Source: Strongyloides papillosus (lineage: Eukaryota; Nematoda; Chromadorea; Rhabditida; Strongyloididae). Taken from it: DNA of 64,000 nt. Below, piece by piece: positions 1 to 12,800 of this stretch. The notes beneath the pieces are model-generated. The model saw only the letters and a list, made by a program, of their open reading frames with translations, had not been told where the DNA came from and did no database searches. A program made the translations under genes and the position numbers. Position 1 is the first letter of the stretch. Each line of letters opens with the position of its first letter. The stretch is from assembly GCA_005656395.1 (NCBI GenBank), contig SRSI01000044.1:620001-684000 (forward strand). The letters are read 5' to 3'.

Positions 1-1164
1 AATTCTGTTGACATTTCAATGTATGTCTTTTCCATAATCACATTGATTACATTTTTGTGATTACTTTTAGTAAGATTACTATTGACATTGTCTTCTATTT
101 TTTGCGCTTTTTGTTCAACATCGGATTCCTTTTCATTACTTTTTTTGTCAACTACTTTTGATTTATTTTTTTGTTTTGTGTTTTTATTTTTAACAGAGTA
201 ATGATTAGACGTATGAAATATAGATGAAAATATAATATTTTTGATATTCATAAAATGCTGGTGTGCTGGTTTATTGATATTAAATTCAATATTATTTTGA
301 TTATTAACAACTTCATTGGCATTTTGTTGGGAACGATTTCCAATATTGTCCTTAACGACAGGATGGTTCAGCAAAATTTCTGAAGAAACTTTATGACTTT
401 CATCTGTATCAGAACGTTCTTCTTTTTTTGATTGTTTAATAATATAATTATCGTTGTTTTCATGAACTTCTAATTTTATTTGATCAATTTTTTGAATATG
501 TTGTTCTTTAGAAGAAATGACATCAGATAATGTGTTTTTTCTCCTAATTTTAGGATCATTAGACGTAGTACTTCTCTTGTTTTTAATATCAGGAAGGCGT
601 ATTGCTTCAATAGACTTATATTTAAGATATTTTTCATTTTCTTCTTTATTCTTTTTTATATCTCTTTCAAAATCATGGTAATAGAGTGAAAAATTACGGA
701 GTTCATTTTGGATTTTAAATATTCGTTGGTGTAATTTTTTATAATAATCACTTTTATTTTGAGCGCTATCAAAAACTTCTTTCTCTATTTTTAATAAATA
801 TTTTCTAAGATCAATTGAAACATTATTTTCCATGTTTTCACATTGGAAAGGGTAAATTATTTTTACTATACTATTGAGAACTTCTTCCCTACTTTCGAGT
901 GTAATATTTTGTTTCAAATTATAAGTAATTGCTTCTTTGTTCTCCTTATCCTCCTCCAAAGATTCGAAGTAATTTTTGTACAATTGATCGTATATTTTAA
1001 CCATCTTTTTTGCCAAATCATAGTAATAATTTTGTTTATGGTTCTTTTCTTCAAACTGATGTTTAAAATTATTAAAATGATTGCTTTCATCGTCTATTGT
1101 GCTATCATTTTTTTGATAACAATTTTCCATCAAGCTTTGTTCTTGATAACAATTAATATGCATT
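1..1164 (-). CDS. Uncharacterised Lys/Asn/Glu-rich protein, 3' end beyond window
   Basis: The minus strand is open from an ATG at 1164-1162 to the window edge, about 388 codons without a stop. An in-frame TAA lies a few codons upstream of the ATG, so the start is well placed. The product has no signal peptide or membrane span. It is very rich in Lys, Asn, Glu and Gln. Residues about 30-200 are charged and probably helical or coiled-coil, and from about residue 200 on it looks disordered. I see no known domain and do not recognise the family. The codon pattern, with no stop over 1.16 kb of about 75% AT sequence, is strong evidence that it is coding. No intron was needed within the visible part. 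The C-terminus lies outside the window, so length and function stay open. An opposite-strand open frame at 843-1235 is its shadow. Confidence 0.7.
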
Positions 1165-4100
1165 TTAGTGTAGTAAAAATAAATAATTGTTTATATAGAA
1201 GAAGAAGTAATATTGAGTCGTTGTTCTTGAAATAAGTATCATAAATTAAATTAGTTTAATGTAATAGCATTAACAAAAACAAATAATAATGCAGGTCATT
1301 GAACAGTGTAAATGAACGCGGGCATATCTATTTAGTCAGGTTACTTTTTTGTTTGAATATCCGTATTGACTAATATAAAATAAAAGAAAGAGTAATAATA
1401 TTGCAATTAATTTTTTTTAAATAGAGTTTTCATTCGAAATTGAAATATTGACATCTCAATAATCAAGAACACACTTTAAATAATATCATTAGTTGAGCTT
1501 ATATATATGGGAAGAAAAATACACCAATTTTATTAATATTTGATTGTAGATATTGTTTGATTGATTTTTGTTTTTTATGACGATTTATTTTTGCCATTAA
1601 TGGAATATCTCATCATTGATTTATGATTAATTGTTTAGATATTGAATAAGATTAAAAGAAACTAACATAATATACGAATAAACTTTATTAACATGTAATA
1701 TTATTACATTTTAATATAAAGGCAAATTTTGTGAAATTATTTCCTATATAACTAATCAAATTTTAAAAATCAGTTCAACACATCGAAATGTGTCAAAATC
1801 CTTTAGATTGCCTTAATTCTAATGAGTTTTAAGTATCCATGCTTACTAAAATTTTGTCGCCTAAACTCTTTCTTTCCTTAAAGCTGAGTTTAGTGGGGCT
1901 TCTTAGATATGACCATTTAATTTTGATAAGATTTTTAAATTTAAGTTTATTTTCTAAAAACTAAAATGAAAGCATGATTATGATAGTAATAATAATTTTA
2001 AAAATGATAAATTATTAAATATGCTTAAATATCATTTATTGATAAATTGATATCGTAAGTTATCAAAACTTCTCTCTGAAACCCTAACAAAATGTATTTA
2101 CATGTAAAATTTTAAAGTAAAAAGTATAGGAACAATTTCAAATTTTCTTCATATTACCAGTTAAGATTCAATTTTGGTGCCTATTACAAAATTTATAAAT
2201 GCATATAACTTTGTTTTAACGTTATCGTTATACACATTTTTTGCATTATAAATGGTCAAATCAATATCTCATATTGATTACTCGCAACTCATTTCAAAAA
2301 ATAAAATTATAAAAAATGTTTTATAACAGATGAAGTAATTTTTATTATAGTTTAATATCTTATTACAATTAAAAGTTATCTTACGTATAATAATCAGTAA
2401 ATTATCTACAGAAATATCCAATTGATTTAAAAGACAAATTAGTAAAGAAAAAATAATAAAATTCACAAGTCTTTTGGAGTACCCTATAAAAAATGAGTTT
2501 ATTTAATTTTATCAATAAATGTTAATGTTAGTGATCGTTTAAAGCAAAACTTGCATTTTTTATTTGTTCAAATTAATTTTTTAAAGATCAAATTTTTTAA
2601 TAAATATTTCATCAAAAATTACAGTAATAAATTTTTTTGTTGTTTTAAAATGTAATTCAGTATAAATGCTATTTTATTTCATTTATTAAATAGATAGATA
2701 AATAATATGCTTGAGCTATGATTATCTTAGATTTCAAAACATTTCTACTCTTATATATATTTTGTTTAAAAGTATAAGTATTGTTTTAAAAGTCTTATAA
2801 CTTTATTTTTTTCTTACTATTTTTCTGTTATTTTGTATACATTTTATATACAATATCGTTTAAAAGATAATGTCGAACCACTTATCAATTAATCGTTTGC
2901 TTAATTTTCAATTTAATTTATTTACAAACAAACAAATAGGATACAAATTGTAGTAAAATGTAAAAACTACTACCCATTTAACAAAATGCAGAATTTTATA
3001 GTTTAAGGTATCAATTTAACTTTTTGTATTTGTGCATAAAATAATAAGCATTAAAGATATTTTTGACATATTAAGCAATAAACTTTTTTAATTTGAATCT
3101 TATTGAATATTTAAAATAATTCATTAATTTTACTCGTTTAGCAAAATCTAACAATTCTTTAATGTATTTTTTAAAGTTCGACAACTGAAAATATAATTCA
3201 AAAATAAAGTTATATTAAAAATAAAATTTTGAAATTGTTAAAAAGTCTATATTCTAATTTTTTTAAATTATTACCATTATATCAAAAACTTTATTTTCAT
3301 ATTAATAAATTTAAATAAAATGTAGAAAAAAATCCATACTTTCATGTTTAGACGTTCATACTTTTTTTTCTAGTCAATATTCTTTTATTTCATTGATAGT
3401 CAACTGTAATTTGCATAAAATTTTCTACAATCATTTTTTAATATGATTTCTAACAAATCATAAGTATTTTGTATAAGCTATTCTTTTTAAACAGATTAAC
3501 GTAAAAAATAAGTTCGAAAGTGAAAAATTCTAAAAAGTTATCATATAGAAGACCAGTACATAACCTAGTCTTAAAAATTATTATTTTACTACTTTTATTA
3601 ATACTTTAAATTTTCTGTCATATAATAAAGAATATTTTATTGATTTTTTGTTAAATTAAAATATGCGTAATTTTATTATTTTATAATTATTGTTAGCGTT
3701 AAATTTCAATGACAGTTTTGCTTATTCTTTATGAAAACAATTTGATCCTTAGATTATTTTTAATATACTAGGAAGCACAGTTTAGGATAATCATTTTTCA
3801 TTTTCAGAAATAAGTCATATCCTCAGTCAACAATTACATGTTAGATCATATTTATTATTATCATTTAAATTAGGAATTGCATTTTAAAAATTAAGAACCT
3901 TAATCATTTTATAGATAAGATTTGTTAAAACATAATTAAAAACTCCAAGTCTATGTATTTTTCAACGATAATTTGTATCTGCAATTCAGTTTGATTGAAA
4001 GTACTGTTGTAATAAACTACTAAAAAATAATGGATAATAGAGTCTTTGTGATTTTTTATAACTATACGCAGAACTAAATTACTATATAAAAGAAAATGCT

Positions 4101-4443
4101 TTATTAATTGCAATAGAAAAAATTTCTTATAAATTATTCAAGTCCTAAATCTAAAGTAGACCAAAAACGAAGCGAATATAAAGTCTGTAATAGTAATTGT
4201 TAAATAACAAAGAGCAGTATTATTTATTGATACAAAAGTCACAAAATCATGTCAAAAATATTATTTGCTAATTTTTTTGTGGCATAAATCATTATGATCT
4301 TAAAAACAATCTTAATCATTTTAAAAATTTCTTCTCCCTATATAATTTATAGGCTATTAACATAAAAAAATATATATATATAAAAAAATTCATTCTTTTA
4401 AACAATTTTAATGTCAAACTTTAAAGTAAATTTATGTCAATGT
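1165..4443. other. Gene-free AT-rich intergenic stretch
   Basis: The stretch is very AT-rich, with no open frame showing coding composition. The two roughly 60-codon minus-strand frames at 2278-2466 and 3925-4113 are low-complexity Ile/Leu/Asn/Phe strings and look like chance. It should hold the promoter of the left-edge gene and the 3' flank of the secreted-protein gene. I see no RNA gene or repeat array. Confidence 0.6.
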
Positions 4444-5001
4444 TTAATTTATTTGTTCTGAAGTCTCTGGAATTACTGGAAACGTTGGAATTTCTGGATT
4501 CTGATATCTATTGATAATTGTTTTACAGAAAGTTCTTAATGTTCTACTTGAATAAATTATGTGTGCCATATATCTATTATTACAGAAGGCAAGAGAAGAT
4601 TTAATTGTAAATCCATTTCTTCTAAAGTAATCATAAGCATATTTATCGGCATAGTTATAACTTGCTTCCATTGATCCACCATAATGTGGTCCCCAAGGAT
4701 TCAAATTTCCGTGGTGATGTGGATTGAAACCACTTGGCAAATACCAGTTTCTATTTAAATTGCTTGGTTGTGCTGGATAATAGAAACCATTATAAGGATT
4801 TGAATTCCAATGTTGACCTGTCCATTGTTGATTTCCGAAATTCCCCATAGGTTGAATTCCTTCTTCTGATATTTCATTATTCCCAATTTCGACACTTTCT
4901 GGTTCTGTCTCATATTCTCCATTATAGTCGTTAAAACCATGAGCTGTTGCAAAAGCAACAATTGAACCAATAACACAAAGTACTAAGATTTTAGTATTCA
5001 T
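4444..5001 (-). CDS. Secreted protein, signal peptide plus Asn/Gly/Pro/His-rich middle
   Basis: This is a single-exon 185-residue protein. Residues 1-20 form a clear signal peptide (Lys at 4, then a Leu/Val/Ile core, Ala-Thr-Ala before the likely cleavage site), so it is probably secreted. Residues about 20-45 are acidic. Residues about 50-112 are rich in Asn, Gly, Pro, Trp, Tyr and His, including a HHH run, and are probably disordered. Residues about 113-170 look folded, with two Cys (in AFCNN and TFCKT) and basic helices. I do not recognise the family. It may be a nematode- or genus-specific secreted protein. A TATAAAAG box lies about 60 nt upstream and no splice acceptor precedes the ATG, a promoter style shared with the other secreted-protein genes here. 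A frame-shifted open frame at 4755-4976 is a shadow. Confidence 0.8.
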   Translation of the reverse strand: MNTKILVLCVIGSIVAFATAHGFNDYNGEYETEPESVEIGNNEISEEGIQPMGNFGNQQWTGQHWNSNPYNGFYYPAQPSNLNRNWYLPSGFNPHHHGNLNPWGPHYGGSMEASYNYADKYAYDYFRRNGFTIKSSLAFCNNRYMAHIIYSSRTLRTFCKTIINRYQNPEIPTFPVIPETSEQIN

Positions 5002-5676
5002 CCTCAGGAATATTGCTCTGTTTAAAGCTAATGTATTTGTTAAAATTTTTGTTTAAACTTTTATAGGCTTTAATTTTATGACTAATATACAGTCATTATT
5101 TGTTATTCTTTTAATGACAACATGAATAATAAGAAAACAATTTATTCAAATATTTTTTAGTTTCATCATATAATATTTATATCCTAAATGTTATTATTAA
5201 AAAATTAAACTTGTCTAAGTATAAAAAATTAATTTCATATAAACAAAATAAAGGTATATCATTGTAGATACTTTATTAATTCGAGTTGCTATAACTTTTA
5301 TTTAATTTTTTGTACCTGATATTCCTGCTTGCCTTCTGTAATATGCATAAAGATAATATTTGGAAGTTGAGTTTATTTAAAGAAATAAACTTTTTATAAA
5401 AACTTTTTTTAAATGAATTACTTAAAACATAAGTCCAAAAGGCTAAAGATTTAACAAAAATCATGATTAAAATAATAATCATTAAAATATATTGAATTGA
5501 ATTAGTTAAATATATTTCTATACTTTATATTTTACCAATAAATTTAATTTTATTAACAAAATGTATGATTTTTATATCCATTCTTTCATACTTCAATGTA
5601 ATTTCTTAATATTTGTAAACAAAGTTTTCTTTGAAAAATACGATAATAAAAAAACAAAACTTTTAATGAACTATTA
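5002..5676. other. Upstream region of secreted-protein gene
   Basis: This is AT-rich DNA between the secreted-protein gene and the first mariner relic. Apart from the TATA box I see nothing. The 68-codon minus frame at 5276-5482 has the low-complexity composition of chance frames. Confidence 0.5.
5058..5065 (-). promoter_or_regulatory. TATA box of secreted-protein gene
   Basis: TATAAAAG on the minus strand, 57-64 nt before the ATG at 5001. The same octamer at a similar distance precedes the Lys-rich secreted-protein genes at 45.5 and 47.2 kb. Confidence 0.6.
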
Positions 5677-5705
5677 AGTTGTTCCATAAGTTCCCGTGAT
5701 TTTTA
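5677..5705 (+). repeat. Left inverted terminal repeat of mariner relic 1
   Basis: Pairs with 6162-6190 in inverted orientation. It differs at only two of the outer positions. Confidence 0.85.
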
Positions 5706-6161
5706 TTTGTATGCTTATTTTACTGCACTGTTTTGCATTTTTGGCCGAGCCATATATATAGTTTAAAAGCTCTTTTTCTGTTCTATAAAATTTCAGTAGT
5801 TGTTTGTTCAAGTCGCTTAGTTTTGTTTCAATTTTAAAGCCGAGAAATGGAATGCCAAGTCGACAAAAAATAACATTTTTGACACTTACTATTATTATTT
5901 GCTTTTAATCAAGTCAAAAAGTTTCCGAAGTAGCTCAAGATATTCGTTCTGTGTATGGAAAAGTATTATCATCTTTTCCGATCACCTTATAAGCCATATG
6001 TCTGGCATAACTTTTGATAACAAAGTGTCATTCAATAACTGACTCAACGATTTTTTCGAGAAAAGGTTCACTAACTACTTGTGTAAAGGTAGAAACAGAT
6101 CATTAGTATCGATTAACTTGCTGTTCCTATTTTAAATAAAATTGTTTTTGAAACAAATTTT

Positions 6162-6190
6162 AAAAAATCACGGGAACTTATGGAATAACC
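6162..6190 (-). repeat. Right inverted terminal repeat of mariner relic 1
   Basis: Inverted match of 5677-5705, followed directly by the TA target duplication. Confidence 0.85.
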
Positions 6191-8339
6191 TAGTAAATCG
6201 ACATTCTTTAAATAAAAAATAAATTTAACTATAAACTTATATATTTAATAATAAAAATATATTAGCTTTGTCTTTTTTGATTAATTATCATGTTTAGATT
6301 ATTAATATAAGTTACTATATCTTTTTAATCAAATACAATAGAAAAAGTATAAATATGAAATGATTTGAATTGAAATGAATCATCAGAATGCATTTTATAA
6401 AATATTTCACTAACTTTGTTTTTTTGGCCGTTCAATACAGTTTTCAAGAATCTGCTCCATCATCTGAAAGTCTTCTTCATCTTCTGAAAGGGGACAATTA
6501 GGAGCTTCTAGTTCTAAAGAAACAGCTTTACCTAACAGTATAACATTAGTTGGTGATGAAAAAGAAAAACTAGATTTGTCGACAAAATAAAAAGTGGTTT
6601 TAAAGAACAAAAACAAAAAGGAATATATTTTTTAAAAAAGGTAACAAATAAAGACAACGTTAAGAATGTAGTGGTTTGTACTTAAGTCATTTTATAGTCC
6701 TATATTTTTAGAAAAAAATAAAAGACCAATTAAGTAATTCTAGTAAAAAAATAAAAGGAATACTTGAAAAAATTAACGAAAGTGCTAAAAGTAATTTAGC
6801 AAATTGCATTATAAAAATAAATCCGGTAAACTCAATTTAAATAAAAATGATACGAGGTTAAAAAGATCATTTGTTTCAAAAACTGTAAATTAGATAAATT
6901 AATTATAATTTTTTCCTAGGGTAAAGAAATTAAAAAATTGTAAAGTAAAGGAGTCGATAATACTAATTCATTAATACTAAAACTATTTTAAAAAACATTC
7001 AGAATATTATGGTTAATAACGTTTTGAAATAGATTATTTAATGATAAATATTATAAGTTTACATTGAATATTACACATAACAAAAATTTTTATTAAAAAG
7101 TCGGTTTTTTAATGAATAAAAAATACCAAAATACAAGCAATAAGATATGTGATTTTATGATGTTCTTGTAAAATTTTAATATTTTATCATTGAATTTATA
7201 AATTATAGTCATTAAAATTGAATTTTTTAATCAGTAATATAATTCTTGAGTAAAAACGCTTATTCTTCTCATCGAATGTTTCATTTTTACTTTATTACTT
7301 CAATAAAAATAGTTCAATATAAATTTTCTATTGTGTAATACGTAATAAAGTTTGTAAGTGAATGATATGATTTCAATTACGGCGGTATAAATATATATTC
7401 GTTAGTTATAAAACGAGATTTAAATAAAGCTTACTATTTTTTAGGTAAAAAAACGCCTGATAAGTATAATTTAGGGCTTTGCAGCCAAACATTTTTATCA
7501 TTGAAATATCCAACGATTTCTCGTTTTTCCGACACCTTCTACACGGCATGTTTCAAAAGTAAAACCTTTTTGGATGTTACAGAAAACAATATTGGGTATG
7601 TTTTTACTAGTAGTATGAGTTGATAACTTTGCTATCTGGCTTGTAGGTTGGACCGACAATAGGGAAGGATCCGAATAGAATCGTTGTTCAATACGGTTTA
7701 GAAGCCTTTTTGGAGCTGATTGAACCTCCAGATTAAGCCTTAAGCCCCCAGGGATGATTTTGTAGATGAGATATAGGAACTATCAACAGGACAGAATTTT
7801 ATGAGCGGACATTGTTCCAAACGAATTAGAAACCTTTATTATGTCACCTAAGCTTGTAAATTGAGTATTATGGTTCTGTGAGACTTTGTTAGGGACTGTC
7901 AATAAAATAGATAGACGTTACTAAAAATAGTTCAAAAGCTGTATTCGAACCATTTAGCATGTATATTGACTTGCACGCTTTTATAGAGTTTTAGTAAGTA
8001 AGAAGTATCAAAATGATCTTATAAAGTAGTATCTAATCAAAATAATATTAAAGATTAATAAATAATGTTAAAACATTAAACAATTTGATATTTTTAAATA
8101 GTTTAGTTGCAAAAAATGTTGAAATCTTTTGTGCAAGATAAAAACAAATAAATTTTATTTTTCTATTTAGCGTGTTTAAATAAAGTTAATAATGCTATTC
8201 TATATCATAAACGTCGGAAAAATAAATATTTTACTATACTTCTAACCGAAAGTATGAACTTTAGCCAATCATAAATTCATTTAATATTAACAATACCTCA
8301 TTTTATAAAACTTTAACTAAAATTCAAAGATTAATATTA
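6191..8339. other. Intergenic DNA with a less AT-rich patch at about 7480-7930
   Basis: It is mostly plain AT-rich DNA. From about 7480 to 7930 the GC content rises clearly and homopolymer runs thin out, as in old coding or transposon sequence. All six frames contain many stops and I could not match it to a family. I found no terminal repeats around it. Confidence 0.5.
6410..6616 (-). pseudogene. Short coding-like fragment, possibly an exon relic
   Basis: This is a 68-codon minus-strand frame. Its last 35 residues have normal protein composition (acidic, with PNCPLSEDEEDF and ILENCIERPKK), unlike the Phe/Ile/Asn strings of chance frames here. The acidic stretch followed by an ILxxCI core and a basic tail loosely recalls the short beta-catenin-binding repeats of APC-type proteins. 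That is only a resemblance and the match is too short to trust. I find no convincing partner exons on either side, so it is either a decayed fragment or chance. Confidence 0.2.
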
Positions 8340-8367
8340 AGTTGTCGCAAAAGTTCTGTCGTATTTT
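8340..8367 (+). repeat. Left inverted terminal repeat of mariner relic 2
   Basis: Inverted match to 9191-9218. TA precedes it. Confidence 0.85.
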
Positions 8368-9190
8368 TTACGAAATTTTTAAATGATTGTAATTTTAATA
8401 AGAAATATGTCTAATTTAAATATATTATCGAATATAATCTACAACTAGTCTCTGTTTATTAGCCACCTTGTCGATTCCAGATGTCAAGAATTTCCCATCC
8501 TTTTTGAAGAAAGTTTCAAGAAAACCAACATTTGCCTCACCAATTTTGGTGAAGTATCTACCGTCCTAGAAATTATGTAGAGATAAGAGTAGATAGTGAT
8601 TAGATAGAGAAACATCTGGAGAATATGTTGTGTGCGAGAGTAATTCATAACTTCTCTTATCCAGAATTTTTCGAGTCTTCAATGTCACATGTCGTCATAT
8701 TGTAGAACAATATTTTTGTCACTTTTCGAATTTTATAATTTCTTCAGGATTTTTTTGTTTAATTTTAGTAGAATTTTACAATAGAGGTTATTAAAAGTAG
8801 TTTAGAAATCATAGAATCTCAAAAAATCTTCATTCGAAGCTGAAGCCATACAAATGCATGCTTCATTTCCAAGATTCATTTCTTTGTCTTGAAACTTTGA
8901 AAGCGATCTTAACATAGTTACCGCATCAACTACATCTTCTTCTAATGCTCCACATAAATTTTTAGAATTATCAGTTGTCATATGTCTTAGTCGAATTTCT
9001 TAGAAAATGCAGCGTCAAAAATGACTTCTGACTACATCCATGTTTAGTAAAAGAAAATGTAGCACAGATAGTGTGAAAAATTGTAATTATGCGAATTATA
9101 AAGTTAAGAAGTGGTACTATCTAATTATTAAAATAGCTTAATTTTATATCAATTGTAATTATATTTTTTTGATGATTAAAAATGACCGTT

Positions 9191-9218
9191 AAAATACGAC
9201 AGAACTTTTGCGACAACC
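9191..9218 (-). repeat. Right inverted terminal repeat of mariner relic 2
   Basis: Inverted match to 8340-8367. TA follows it. Confidence 0.85.
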
Positions 9219-9808
9219 TAATAATTCTAATTAGAACTCTGATCTTTTTATTTAATACATAAAAAAGTAAATATAATTTCTTTAGCTATAAAATGAATTT
9301 AATATCATATTTACATGTTCAAAAAAAATCTAATCTGTTGATACGAAAATGTGAGATGCCTTACGCGGATCACCTTATACATAATATCATAATTATTTAA
9401 AATAGTTTGAAAACTTCAAAAAAGTGTTAGTTTATTCAATATGGTATCCATGTTTCACTGATAGATACTAATTCCAACATAGAATCACTTATAAATTTTT
9501 CTTCTATATGAATAGAGATTAAATAAAAGTTAAATAAATAAAATTTTTCAAACAATTTATTTTAAATATTATTTATTGTTTATTACAACTCCAAGTCCTC
9601 TAAAAGATTCAGATTTGCGAGTAAGAGCTGAAATAATATCATACGATACTACAATTCATATTTAAACGTAAAAAAAGCTTTTTCCTCTTAAAATTATACA
9701 ATTGTTTTTAATCATTTTTTTTTCTTTCATTTACATAACCATGATGATTCCACTAAACATATAATTATTACAAAAAAATACGTGTTATAAATATAATAAA
9801 ATTTTGTT
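9219..9808. other. 3' flank of the Ig/FN3 adhesion gene
   Basis: On the minus strand three AATAAA hexamers lie at about 9556-9584, roughly 225-250 nt past the stop codon of the adhesion gene, and are candidate polyadenylation signals. Nothing else is seen. Confidence 0.4.
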
Positions 9809-12800
9809 TTAAAAAAGTACTGTTAAAGTATATAAAATGGAAAAACCTAAGATAACATAAATTTTGTTAATCATTGACATTCCATTGTAACTTGAACTTG
9901 AATCATATTTATGATAAGGATCTGATGATGTTTTAGCAGTTACAATAAATGGATTTCCTGTACCAGCAGCATTAACTGCTGTAAAACGGAAAAGGTATGA
10001 TGTATTTTGTCTAAGACCATGGATTTTATAATCACCATCATGTGTTGCATTGAAAACTTGACGCTGTCCAAACAAACTCCAACCTGTTGAGACATTTATC
10101 TCTATATCGTTCTCATCATCATCCTCATTCATAATTTTATCTTTTCTAACATATTCAATGATATATTGTGTTACTGGAAGGTTGGCTGTATCACTATCTG
10201 AAACTTCTGTTGGTGTAGTTGTTAAATGCCATTTTATTGAATGTTTGTGAACATTTTTTACTGTTGCAATAACCTCTGATGGTGGATTTGATACTTTCAA
10301 AAGAATTGTTTGGTGATTTGATGCTTTACCATTTGTAACATCACAACGATACTGATTAAAATCATCTTCATCAACATTGAAAATCTAAAAAACAATTAAA
10401 TAATCAGTATAACAGTAATTACAAAACTTACGTGTAAAGCAGCTTCTTGTTTTGGTGTATCAACAGTAATCATAAATTTCTCATTAACACCAATCTCAAC
10501 ATTATTTCTGAAGAATCTAAATTCTTTAACAGGTGGATTAGATTTAACAACTTTACAATCAACTCTTCCATTCCTTCCAACAATAGCATAGCTTTCAGCA
10601 TAATGATTTTCGAATTGAGGTACTGTCCATACATCAATTTTGTATGTCTTTTCCTCAATACTAGTCGTTTCATGTTCCTCAAAATATTGTACAGCAACAC
10701 ATTTTATCTTTTTTCCCTGAAAATCAGTTGTCAATTTATCAATCGTTATCTCATTTCCAGCAATTGTAAAATCATTCTCATTAAGAATATCACCATTTTC
10801 ATCAGTAAATTGAATATCAGGATCTGGTGAACCAACAGCACCACAATCAATTATCAATGGATCGCCTTCCATTCCTCCAACAACATCATCATTATTATTC
10901 CATATTAAATTATCAGTTACAATTAATTGAATAGTTTGTGAATACTCACGATCAAAATATTTTCCTTTACATGTATAATTACCAGACATTCTTGGCTCTA
11001 GTTGGTCAAAAAGTAGTAATTTTTTTGGATTATGTGTGTGTTTATCATTTAATTCAATTGTAAAAACTCTATTACTTGAATATCCATCAATTTTTTGATC
11101 ATTTCCTGTTAACCACTGTATATCTTCAACTTTTGCTATTCCCTCCTTTTCAAAAAGACATGATACTTGAAAATTTCTACCAGCTTTTGTAACAAATTTA
11201 TAATTGTTTCCTTTTGGTTCAACTCTCAATGGATATTTTGATGAACTATCTATAAAAAAAATATAAATTATATATTTAAATATCCATTCTAATTTTACAT
11301 ATTAAAATTTTATTTTAATAATTTTTGATTTATGTTTACTTAAGATTAACTTTAACAGTTAGTAGACATCTGTCTTATTATAGAAACAACTTCTTTATTC
11401 AAACAACTTGATAATAAAATAATCAAAATAGGATGTTAAATACCATATATGTAGTATAACTTTTCAACTCACGCACCATCAGTAGGTTATTAGTATTATG
11501 ATTAGTAAAAGATATCATGTTTCAGGTGGATACTTCATCTATTGTCCACTCTCTAACTATCAAGTATTCGTTATTTCAGCTGCTGCTATATATGTATTAG
11601 ATAAAACAACAAAATATGCTTAATTGAAAGTATTAAGCATACTAAGTGTTAGATCGAGGTGTTAGATGATATGTCAAGTAAAGTACCCATTTATTATCTT
11701 TTTAATACTTTTATATGCATATTAATTTATTAAAAATATTTTTAAACAAATTTTTATTTACATAATAGTAATAAAAATAGTTATTAAAAGTTATGAAAGT
11801 AATATTTATATTATAGTCAAATTATCTAAATTAAATCACCGTTGAATGATGTACCTAAATAATCCTTTACTTTAACTTTTGTAATCAGATGATAATTTTA
11901 ATCAAATTATTTACATTAAATCTTTTACAATATTTATTTGAAAAGTTAGAAGAAAATTAAGATTTTCAACAACCTTCTTATATTAATAAAACACTTCTTT
12001 TAATTATTTATTGTTTTTACTATTAAAATTTGTATTACTCAATTTAGTTTTAATACCGTTTTCTGTCTCAATGAACTTTTAGACAATGATATATACTTTT
12101 CGGTTTGTGATTAAAATTTTTATATTCAAAAGACAAAGGAGTGTTAAAATTATAACATAAAGAGAAAGACAAAAAAAGATATTCATAAAGTTTTGTTAAA
12201 ATAATATTCTATACAATTTATATTTTATATTTTTAAAATTGATAAGTAATACATTTATATTCCAAGAATTTCGTTTTTATTATAAATAATATTATAATAA
12301 AACATTTTATATATCTTTGGTAAAGGTCTCTTTTTATATTTTGGAGTAAAAATTCCCTTAACACCAACTTTTCATATAATACTTTAAATTTAAAATGTGA
12401 TAAAATATTAAATCAATGAGTACTTTTATACATATAAAATTTTATATAAATGATAAGCATACATAACAAATTATAATGCCCTATATGTAATAAAAATATT
12501 AAGTTTTATCTCTTATTCATGTATTATGGTTACAAAATTATAAAATCTGAAGTATTTTTGATTATATACATACTGAATATTGTATATTATACATATAAAC
12601 TATTCACGGTGGTCCTTTGAGAGAATAAAATAATAATTATTTAAATAGATTTGTATAATATTTCAACATCTATATAAAACTTAATAATTATTATACATAC
12701 ATTTATCTTCTATCATTGATAGTAAAAATCCTTAAAATTTTTCAACATCCTCAAAATAATCACTCTTTTTCGACTATGCCTTTTCAATAACTTCATTGTG

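Larger units (their letters stand above)
5677..6190 (+). mobile_element. Deleted mariner-type transposon (about 514 bp)
   Basis: The inverted terminal repeats are about 29 bp at 5677-5705 and 6162-6190 and match at about 27 of 29 positions. Both contain CCATAAGTTCCCGTGATTT. TA dinucleotides flank both ends (5675-5676 and 6191-6192), which is the target duplication of Tc1/mariner elements. Inside, from about 5847, the plus strand gives broken pieces resembling a mariner transposase N-terminus, for example HLLLLFAFNQ and, in another frame, EVAQDIRSVYGK. These resemble the helix-turn-helix start of mariner transposases. The central and C-terminal coding parts are missing and there are frameshifts and stops. 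A full element of this class is about 1.3 kb, so this is a non-autonomous, dead copy. Confidence 0.85.
8340..9218 (-). mobile_element. Deleted mariner-type transposon (about 879 bp), second family
   Basis: The inverted terminal repeats of about 28 bp at 8340-8367 and 9191-9218 share GTTGTCGCAAAAGTTCTGTC and differ essentially only at the outermost base. TA is duplicated at 8338-8339 and 9219-9220. The repeats differ from those of the 5.7 kb element, so this is a second subfamily. On the minus strand a stop-free run at about 8425-8569 ends just inside the left repeat, where a transposase C-terminus would end. Further coding-like pieces lie at about 8820-9060. Several stops and the short length show that the copy is dead. 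Confidence 0.85.

Noticed and set aside
843..1235. 130-codon plus-strand open frame, Phe/Ile-rich
   Set aside because: It is the reverse shadow of the open minus-strand gene at 1-1164, which has normal protein composition and a clear start.
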